Shown piece by piece: positions 56,578-64,000 of a stretch of 64,000 nt of DNA. The DNA is from Calonectria ilicicola. Its lineage: Eukaryota > Ascomycota > Sordariomycetes > Hypocreales > Nectriaceae. How positions within the stretch are numbered: the stretch's first letter is position 1; each line of letters begins with the position of its first letter. The notes beneath the pieces were generated by a model. The model had not been told where the DNA came from, made no database searches, and saw only the letters and a program-made list of their open reading frames with translations. The DNA lies in contig CP085833.1 in NCBI GenBank assembly GCA_020809705.1, forward strand, positions 4,588,001 to 4,652,000. The letters are read 5' to 3'. The position numbers were made by a program, and so were the translations under genes.

Positions 56578-57139
56578 AATGAAACACTTGGTACACTGTA
56601 TTAAATTGAATAATCGTATTCCGCTCACCAAATGAAACGCATTCACTATTTAAGGAACTTCCTGAATCATACAACCTGGGGCCTTCAGGATGGACTGACT
56701 AGGTGCATGATTGTTGATATCAGTGTCTCTACATCCCCTCAGACAAAGGATTCTTGTATAATCTATGCAGCGCTTATATTGAACTCTAATGCCGTCCGGC
56801 AGAAAGGGTACAGGCTGTCACTTTGCCATCGCATCTAGCAGACAAGAACAATCGGAGTGCTCCCTAGGCTAGGTCGAGCTGCTTCTCACAGGGGATATCC
56901 AACCGAAACACACATTGAACTCTAATGCATGGCAATTCAGAATTTCAAAGCTTCTCCTTCAGCTTATGTTCAATCTTCCGGGCACCCCTCTTCCCTCATT
57001 TTTTGATCTCCAAGACTAAAACGATGATGAAGGATTTTTAATTGAAAAGTTCCTCCTAGTATCGTCCTCAACATTTGTGTACGTCAAAAAGCAAGAAAGT
57101 GTGCAAGGGTAGATTGGCATCGACTAACAATGGTGCAAC
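56578..57139. other. Spacer between Rieske gene and P450 fossil
   Basis: About 560 bases, AT-rich, no gene. If the fossil P450 once had its first 300 residues here, they are no longer recognisable. Confidence 0.4.
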
Positions 57140-57863
57140 GATAGCGTTGCAGGTAGCGAGACAACAGCCACAGCACTCTCTGGAATACCCTACTGGTTGA
57201 TCAAGACACCTTAATCGATGGAAAAGCTGATATTTGAACTACAGAATAAATTCACCACTTATGCGGACATTCAACCTGAAAGAGTTCATGACCTTCCATA
57301 TTTGAATGCATGCATTGAGGAGGGTCTTAGGCTATTTCCTCCAGCTACTCACGGACCATCCAGGGTCTCTCCCGGAGCTATTGTCAGCGGGTTCTACGTT
57401 CCCCCAGGGGTAAGCCTTGATGCTATTGATGGAATTTTGGCACGATGCTATGCACAAGAAGCTGACAGAATGGGTTTAGACGGAAGTATATTCACATCCA
57501 GTAGTGATGAATCGGGACACTAGTCATTTTAAAAGTCCGAATCAATTTAAACCCGAAAGATGGCTGGAAAGGTCAGACCATCTAGAAGCCAGCCAACCCT
57601 TTCTGATCGGTCCTCGAGCTTGTATTGGAAGAAAGTGAGGCAGACACTATATCCATCTCAGTTACAATTACCTGCACTAAATACTGACCGTACCACAAAG
57701 CCTAGCGTACCTCGAAATGCGCCTTCTGCTTGCCAAATTAGTCTCTAAATTTGAAATGAAATTGGTTGACCAATCACTGGATTGGGACCGTGATACACGA
57801 GTCAAAACATTTTGGGAAAAGCCCGCGCTTGAGGTCCAATTCAAAATTCGCGAGAATATTTGA
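57140..57863 (+). pseudogene. Cytochrome P450 C-terminal fragment (isotrichodermin-C15-hydroxylase-like), disrupted
   Basis: Remnant of a P450 from the I-helix to the C-terminus. It begins VAGSETTATALSG (oxygen-binding motif), then is broken by an in-frame TAA at about 57211. It continues KLIFELQNKFTTYADI, VHDLPYLNACIEEGLRLFPP (ExxR region) and SPGAIVSGFYVPPG. The next piece gives PNQFKPERWLE and the heme loop FLIGPRACIGRK; the last piece is LAYLEMRLLLAKLVSKFEM and ends at 57863. The usual Gly before the heme Cys is Ala. The first roughly 300 residues are absent. The order and frame of the surviving blocks show a once-intact gene. It was unrelated in subfamily to the two complete P450s here. 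Confidence 0.8.
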
Positions 57864-58147
57864 CCTCCTTTGACTAATGATGGTTATGAATAGATAGTTC
57901 AGGCCATTTGGATATATCTATGAAGGCAATTTTTCTGTATATGCAAATTAGCCAACAAATTTAGTTTGCAGTTGATGATTAGCCAAAGTCCTGGATCGGG
58001 GCGCACGCTACTCAGGAAGACTGGATGTGCACCATCCTCATCAATGCGAATTCATCAAGTCAATTAAACTACAACACTGAAATACAAATAGCAGCATAAG
58101 GCGTAGTCTCAAACCATAAACAACTATCAATTTCATAAATGCTTGGC

Positions 58148-59753
58148 TCACTTCTGAATATACGTTGCCTTAGCAGTTCTCTTTTGGTGTTTATTGGGGA
58201 TATCTGGTAGAGTAGGCCCCTTGTAGCCAAATCCATACATCTTCCTAGTAGCTATTGATGGCAATGGTGAATTTTGCGGGTTACTCACAAGAGATCTCGG
58301 GTCGATGGTTCCTGAGCGTTGTAAATCTGCACCTGCCATCTTGAATATCTGTGTTTGCGGTCGTACATTCTGTGTGTTTGCCTTTTTAGATGCTCCCTGA
58401 CTTGTTTCCCCCGCTTTCCGTTTTCGTGATTGGTACCCTTCGTACCACTCATATCTTTTCTTGGCAACCGCTGCTGGTTGAAGTCGCTCATCCGGCCAGT
58501 CAGCTAATCCAGGGAATCTCTGCCGGATCTCATGGATGTCTTCGGGTACAATCTTAAGGGCTTCAAGGGGAGGAGGGGGGTCTGGAGGTTGTATGGGCTT
58601 CTGTTTGTCCATCATCCAAATTGGGGTTTGTCGTGTGTCTTGAAAAATAGGAGCACCATGAAGCTTCTGCATACGTCGAGTATAAATGTCCTCCTTGTAC
58701 CGCAGTAACCATAGTTCTGAAATTCTCTTCTTATGTTCAATAAGCTTGTGAACTGCAAATATCCTTGCGCAGAGCTGCTGCATAGTGACTGGATAGTCCT
58801 ACGCGGGTTAGACATTGTCATAAAATAGCATCCTGAGATTTTGGGCCCACTTACAGGGTCAGGCATAATTGTGTGTCTGAGATTCATCAGATATTCGAAT
58901 GTTGGTTCAGGAAACAGAGACTCCTGCTGAACGTAAATAAGAAGTTCCTCCATGGTTAGAATCCTGCAACGGAATTGGATGAGTCCCCGTGTCCTTTCCT
59001 CGATCCCTGTTGCAAGGTGTGGACTTGCCACTATGAAGGCATCAGTTTGTTGCCTTTCTTACTTGGCATGCCAAAGGAAATTCACGTACGGTACAACTTT
59101 TGTTTCTCCTTTTTGAAATATTTAAGCAGCTCCTTCAGTTGAACTGGTCCTGCACCTTCCAAGTTGAAGTCCGAAACTTGTGTCGGTAGAACTGTAGAGT
59201 TTGGGTGCACTATCGGGTGTGCATTCACCTTATCCTCTAGGGCGGCCTCCAAGTCTAGAAGCTTTTGGGAACTCTGAAACATCTCCGTAGGAATGTATGG
59301 ATTCTCAGGTGTATGCCGGACTTCGCATGCTTCTTCATATAGCGAATCAGATTCTTCAAAGAGAGGGGCGAAGCGTATGGAGGGATACTTTGGCATCTGC
59401 CAGCGTTGCATTATCCTAAGTACAATATGTACCGGAGGGGGGGTTGACGTTGTCATCCATAGGTTGCAAATTTCATGCACAACGCTTGTAGGCAATGCTT
59501 CGATGCCTCGGCGTATCTCAGGGGTCAGCTGATTTAGAAACCGCTCTTGCTTTGCAAGGGACCGCTTGCGCTGTTCTGGGTGTATCCAATGTCTCAACAA
59601 TTCATGACGATCAAGATGTGACATCTGAAGTAAATCCATACGGCCCAGATATGACAGTTGGCCATTAGCGGATTGCAATACTGCACCTAGCCCAACCTGA
59701 ATAGCCGAGGGCATGGCGTAATATAGTAAGGCCTCAGTATTCACAGCCGCCAT
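58148..59753 (-). CDS. Unrecognised basic fungal protein, three exons
   Basis: A 496-residue protein from exons 59753-59090, 59030-58855 and 58798-58148. The ATG at 59753 (MAAVNTEALLYYAMPSAIQV) is used because the longer frame starts with TTG. Joins keep frame as KLYLASPHLATGIEERTRGL and MPDPDYPVTMQQLCARIF. I do not recognise a family. The N-terminal half is helical with many Leu and Arg (LNQLTPEIRRGIEALP). The middle has FRCRILTMEELLIYVQQESL. The C-terminal third is basic and low-complexity (YQSRKRKAGETSQGASKKAN) with a proline run (IQPPDPPPPLEAL). The basic tract could be a nuclear signal. It lies outside the oxidative cluster by content and carries no transposon hallmark that I can see. 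Confidence 0.6.
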
Positions 59754-61016
59754 GATGGAGATATATGGAAGCCGAGTTTGCAATGATCAAAGGTGGAATT
59801 GGTGGTACAAAGGTTTGTCAAGGAACGGCAATTCCCGCCTAATTCAGATTCACACGATAGAACGGGCAGGGAACGAGATGAATGGGATGTAATATTAACA
59901 AAGATTGAATGAAAGGTCGAAAGGGAACTGCTTCGAAGGGGAGCTGATGCTGCTAGAGATATGCTCAAAAAGTGTGAGGAGCTGCTGGTATTTATAGAGG
60001 TCGCAGGACGAGGCAGTGCGCGTAGAGTGGGTCGAGCTCGCAAGGCAGACCAACACATTCCCAATGCTCACTCACGTGAGTTTGGAGCCAACAGTGCCAA
60101 CAACAGAGAATGGTCAAAAATTGGAGATGCCAGTAAGCAGCAGCTTTGACGCAAAAATAATGCCTAGTATGTGATATTCATTATCTAAATGTCTCAAGAT
60201 GCTGAGAACGATAGGACCAAGTCTCAAGGTAGGCAAAACGTATTCAATTCAAGATACTAGGGCTAAATGGTGCCCGGGAAAGTCTTTTGAGAAAGTCTTC
60301 TGAGTCAGAGGTCATGGACTTCTGAACCATAGTTGAGTAAGCGCAGTTTTGAGGCCTATTTTGAGTGAGAAGTCTCGCTATTGGCGCCTACCAAACTTAG
60401 CGCATTGTGTGTCTAGCTAGATCAGTTGTGTTCAGGTAAATATCTATCGGCACTTTGCCCGTATATTGGTGGACTACATGAGTGGTGACACCTGCCAGGC
60501 AGCAAGTGGGCATTAGTCGTTATTGCACATAGCGTCTGCCAATGGGCTATGCTGCGCACCAAAAATAGCCTGCTTCGCAATCACGTGGTGTGTCAGAATG
60601 AGAGCCAATTGCTATCACGTTAATAGTAATGCAGAGGGTTAGAACAAAAGCAGAAAGAAGAAGACCAACATGCATATGAATTAATCAGGATCGCTTTCAG
60701 TCATACTTATTATGGTCTTTACTCACTCCTATATATATCGAATGTGGTTTGTTTATTGGCTTTGAGAGAAAGGCTTCTAGGTGTTAAAATGGTACAAAGG
60801 CGGCAGAGTAACATTTTCGAGAGTAAATTTTCTTATAGTTTAGGTAGGGTGAAAGGCAACAAGTACCCTTACCTGAAGAAATAATAAGACAGCTGACCAG
60901 CTTCAACGTGTCCTAAAGGAAGGGCTCGACTCAAAACATCACGCTCTTCGCCATGTCCACAACGAATTGGAATTTGTCTTCTTGGAGAACAAAGTATCTA
61001 GCCATTAAAAATCAGT
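59754..61016. other. Gene-free stretch between unknown protein and NACHT-ankyrin gene
   Basis: About 1.26 kb, AT-rich, no credible gene. It should include the promoter of the unknown protein and the 3' region of the NACHT gene. Confidence 0.4.
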
Positions 61017-64000
61017 TCACCTATCGCTTCGGTGGCGGCCCAAATGTATATCAACAAGACGAATGTTGATTGCAGCTTGAATGAGAAGTTTCACCACGTC
61101 CTCATGGCCATTTGCGGCAGCCCAATCTGATGCTGTCCATCCTTTATAATCACGAAAATTGACAAAGTTGACCATCTCCAAATTATTTTTAGTTGCGCGC
61201 CGGTCGATTAAAATCCGCACTATTTCAAGGTAACCATTGGAGGCGGCCCAATGTAATGGGGTAAACCCATGTTCGTCTTGCCAAATCTCCGCTCCGTTTT
61301 GAAGCAGAAGTTGCACTGTACGTTCATTTTCGGTCAGAACCGCCCAATGCAACGGAGTAGAATTCTTGCCATCAACGGCATTGATGTTGGCCCCGCATTG
61401 GAGAAGGATCTGTAGCACTCTTTCGTGTCCGCCTGCGACTGCTTGGTAGAGTGCTGTTCTTCCAGCCCAATCCTTTGTGTCAACATTGGTCCCATTATCA
61501 ATCAGTAAAGGTATAACTTCTATATTGCCCTTCCATGCAGCCCAATGTATTGTTGGAAACCCCCACCCACCCATATTGTCAATACTGGGGCCTGATTTGC
61601 TTAGCAATAGTCGGACAACCGCATCATGTCCCCTGAAGGCCGCTAGCATCGGTGCTGACTCCCCATTAATATTTCGACAGTTCGCATCTGCACCACTTTC
61701 GAGAAGTAGCCGCACTATCACCATGTAGCCATTCCATGCTGCTGTGTGCAAAGGAGTCCCTCCATATATAGTTCTGGAGTTTATTTCGACATCCCCTTCC
61801 AAAAGCAACCGCATTAGGTTCTCATTTCCGGAGTCCGCTGCCCAATGAAGCACTGTTGCACCGTATAAGTCTTTGGCATCCACTCTACATCCCTGATTTA
61901 ACAAGAGTCGTACGGCTGCCTCATGTCCATTTCCTGCGGCCCTATGTAAGGCAGTCTCTGCCGACTTTCTGTTTCGTTCCATAGCGTCAGCCTTGGCCTC
62001 CAATAACAGCTCCATGACCGCTTGACTTCCGCACTCCGCAGCCGTATGAAATGCCGTGTTCCCATGTACGTTTGCGAGCGTTAGATCGGCACCTGTCTCT
62101 AGCAGCACTTTGACAGCTGTTTCATTACAACTCTCGGTAGCCCAGTGCAGCGCTGTCTTTTGAGCGTAATCGCGACCGTTAATGTCGGCCCCATGTGTTA
62201 ATAGGTCCCGGATAATGGAACCGTTTTTTGATTCAACCGCTTTATGTAGGGCCGTCTCTCCGTTTTCATTTTTTGAGACGGCATTGGCTCCATTTTGTAG
62301 CAGATAGAGCATGATCCTCTGCTTTCCTACTGAGGCTGCAATATGCAACGGCGTGTTCCCTTTTGCATCTTGAATGTTGACATCTGCCCCATGGTTCAGT
62401 AACAGATGGGCTATTTTTTCATGCCCGCTCCATAAGGCTCTCTGGATCGCGGTCATCCCTTCAGGATCTTTGGCGTTAATATCAACCCCGCCATTTAACA
62501 ATAGCCTCACTATTGCCTCATCGCCGCTCCCTGATGCAATATGCAGGACTGTCCACCCAGAGTTTGTTCTCGCTTTCACATCAACATTGCTGGCCAGGAG
62601 TAATTCCACAATATCCACATTTCCATTCGATACAGCCCAAAATAGCGGTGTCCATCTAGAATCGGTTTTCGACATAGCGTTGGCTCCATTATTTAGCAGT
62701 AGCTCAACTATTGCTAAGTACCCATTCCACGCCGCCCAGTGCAAAGTCACCTTTCCTGCCTCGAAGATCCTCTTCGACTGCAATACCCTTTTGATGATTT
62801 CGCGCTTAAAATATGACTTTACCATGAAATAGATCTGGTTTCGGGATGAAGCAGCATAATCTTCGCCATTGGTATGGCATACACGGAACCAAGTCATAAA
62901 TCGCCGCGATTGCAAATCACATATTTCTAAGGCTGCCCTCTCCAGATCTGTCTTGTCTCCAACTTGGGCTCTCTGGAAGTGAACAGCCCAGGCTTTAGCC
63001 GCATAATCCAAGAATACATATTTCCGAGTATATTGATTAACGCAATGTTCAATATCCAAAGATGATGATCTAGGATCCACTTCAAGGGGACTCTCTTGGA
63101 ACGTAGCAAGCCGTAGATACCATACACAAGCTTCAGCGAGAATAAGGTTCGATTCAACTAGGCCTAACGAATGTTTCCAGGATCCCAAGTGTGAATCACT
63201 GGAGTATTTAATCAAAAACTCTTTTGCTGTGTGATGGACGAGATAGATCCTGGAATCGATGACTTTTATCAAAGGACCACAAATTTCCTTGACAGTAGCG
63301 TCGATGCGTGGCTCAAGGTCTAGCCCGTCATGTGAGTAGTCGGAGTCTGTTATATTGAATGCCACGTTGATCTCGTCAAGCGACAATGGTCGAATAGCTG
63401 CAACAATTATATGCAAGAACCTCCGAGCATCATTCGCGCTAGAGATTTGGCGCAAAATCTTTTCATATACTGCGTCTAAGTTTTTCGGCATAGCGCTTGT
63501 GATATCGTTTAAAGCTCTTTTCGAGACTCGGGCACTGATTTCGATCATCTGCAGCATAAGAGATACCCACAAGAAGGTTCGGTCAGCATTGTTAATAAGC
63601 TTCCTCTGAAGCTCAGTTTGAATAGCTGGAGGAAGTGCTCTCGCAGACCCAATTTCTTCAACTCTAGCTTTAATAACGAGCTCAATGTCATCACCAATGG
63701 CAGATGTCTCATCCTCCGCCTTCAACCTAATCGTTGGTCGAGAGGATAATTTTCTTTCAATCGATCCATAGGGGCGACTAGTGACAATAAATTTTAAACA
63801 TGTTGCCGAGTTTTTGCTTTCTATTTCTCCAAATAGCCTCACCAAATGATTGATGAAGAGATCTCGGCTGAGTGATTCACATTCATCCAGCCCGTCTATG
63901 ACACATATTACATTGCCGCAGGACGGGTCTTGTAGAGCGGTTGTATAAATATCCCACAAGGAACTGAACTCATCAGTGAACTTATCATCCTTGTTCTGAA
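61017..64000 (-). CDS. NACHT-type NLR-like protein with about 17 ankyrin repeats, 5' end cut by window edge
   Basis: STAND-type signalling protein of the fungal nonself-recognition or innate-defence class. The frame is open to the right edge, so the effector domain and Walker A lie outside. Visible parts are Walker B VICVIDGLDECESLS, the sensor-like IVTSRPYGSIERKL, and the segment DAVYEKILRQI with LIKVIDSRIYLVHHTAKEFL. The latter is typical after fungal NACHT modules. Roughly the last 570 residues are ankyrin repeats of about 33 residues, with consensus TALHWAA..G.E..V.LLL..GADVN. I count 17, starting at TLHWAAWNGYLAIVELLLNN and ending at WAAANGHEDVVKLLI. The protein ends after a basic tail at 61017. 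Repeats are diverged rather than near-identical. Confidence 0.85.
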   Translation of the reverse strand, partial: QNKDDKFTDEFSSLWDIYTTALQDPSCGNVICVIDGLDECESLSRDLFINHLVRLFGEIESKNSATCLKFIVTSRPYGSIERKLSSRPTIRLKAEDETSAIGDDIELVIKARVEEIGSARALPPAIQTELQRKLINNADRTFLWVSLMLQMIEISARVSKRALNDITSAMPKNLDAVYEKILRQISSANDARRFLHIIVAAIRPLSLDEINVAFNITDSDYSHDGLDLEPRIDATVKEICGPLIKVIDSRIYLVHHTAKEFLIKYSSDSHLGSWKHSLGLVESNLILAEACVWYLRLATFQESPLEVDPRSSSLDIEHCVNQYTRKYVFLDYAAKAWAVHFQRAQVGDKTDLERAALEICDLQSRRFMTWFRVCHTNGEDYAASSRNQIYFMVKSYFKREIIKRVLQSKRIFEAGKVTLHWAAWNGYLAIVELLLNNGANAMSKTDSRWTPLFWAVSNGNVDIVELLLASNVDVKARTNSGWTVLHIASGSGDEAIVRLLLNGGVDINAKDPEGMTAIQRALWSGHEKIAHLLLNHGADVNIQDAKGNTPLHIAASVGKQRIMLYLLQNGANAVSKNENGETALHKAVESKNGSIIRDLLTHGADINGRDYAQKTALHWATESCNETAVKVLLETGADLTLANVHGNTAFHTAAECGSQAVMELLLEAKADAMERNRKSAETALHRAAGNGHEAAVRLLLNQGCRVDAKDLYGATVLHWAADSGNENLMRLLLEGDVEINSRTIYGGTPLHTAAWNGYMVIVRLLLESGADANCRNINGESAPMLAAFRGHDAVVRLLLSKSGPSIDNMGGWGFPTIHWAAWKGNIEVIPLLIDNGTNVDTKDWAGRTALYQAVAGGHERVLQILLQCGANINAVDGKNSTPLHWAVLTENERTVQLLLQNGAEIWQDEHGFTPLHWAASNGYLEIVRILIDRRATKNNLEMVNFVNFRDYKGWTASDWAAANGHEDVVKLLIQAAINIRLVDIHLGRHRSDR

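Overview
This window looks like a filamentous ascomycete (Pezizomycotina) nuclear contig. Most genes are split by short GT-AG introns of roughly 50-120 bases. The window holds a HET-domain gene, three Zn2Cys6 (or Zn2Cys6-like) regulators, a fungal rhodopsin-domain membrane protein, fungal P450s and a NACHT-ankyrin protein. There is no operon structure; several genes are paired head to head across 390-550 base promoters. I reconstructed splice sites by reading frame and conserved motifs, so exon borders are models.

Left block (1-4.3 kb): the three catalytic subunits of a mitochondrial branched-chain 2-oxoacid dehydrogenase lie together: E2 (cut by the left edge), E1 alpha and E1 beta. At 5.6-9.2 kb a HET-domain gene converges on an unfamiliar coiled, seven-residue-repeat protein with a C-terminal hydrophobic anchor.

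Middle block (10.6-56.6 kb): a very large oxidative gene cluster. It holds three salicylate-hydroxylase-type flavoprotein monooxygenases, two intact P450s and a P450 fossil, a Rieske oxygenase and a type I extradiol (VOC) dioxygenase. The dioxygenase is head to head with a fumarylacetoacetate-hydrolase-family protein. Further members are an amidohydrolase-2 decarboxylase, an AtzA/TrzN-type amidohydrolase, an SDR, an NmrA-like reductase, a flavin-reductase-like protein, a cupin, a YCII protein, a serine beta-lactamase-like protein and an alpha/beta hydrolase. A homocysteine-synthase-like PLP enzyme, a sugar-porter-type MFS transporter, the rhodopsin-domain protein and the three regulators complete it. 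The content suggests uptake, hydroxylation and decarboxylation of an aromatic or N-heteroaromatic compound, then meta (extradiol) ring cleavage and hydrolysis. The substrate cannot be read from sequence. No intradiol dioxygenase or muconate-cycloisomerase gene was recognised. CGGCCG-centred motifs recur in the intergenic regions of this block, including two pairs of long identical copies, and may mark a shared regulon.

Right block (58-64 kb): an unrecognised basic protein and a NACHT protein with about 17 ankyrin repeats, cut by the right edge. With the HET gene on the left, the catabolic block is bracketed by nonself-recognition-type genes, as is common in accessory regions of fungal chromosomes.
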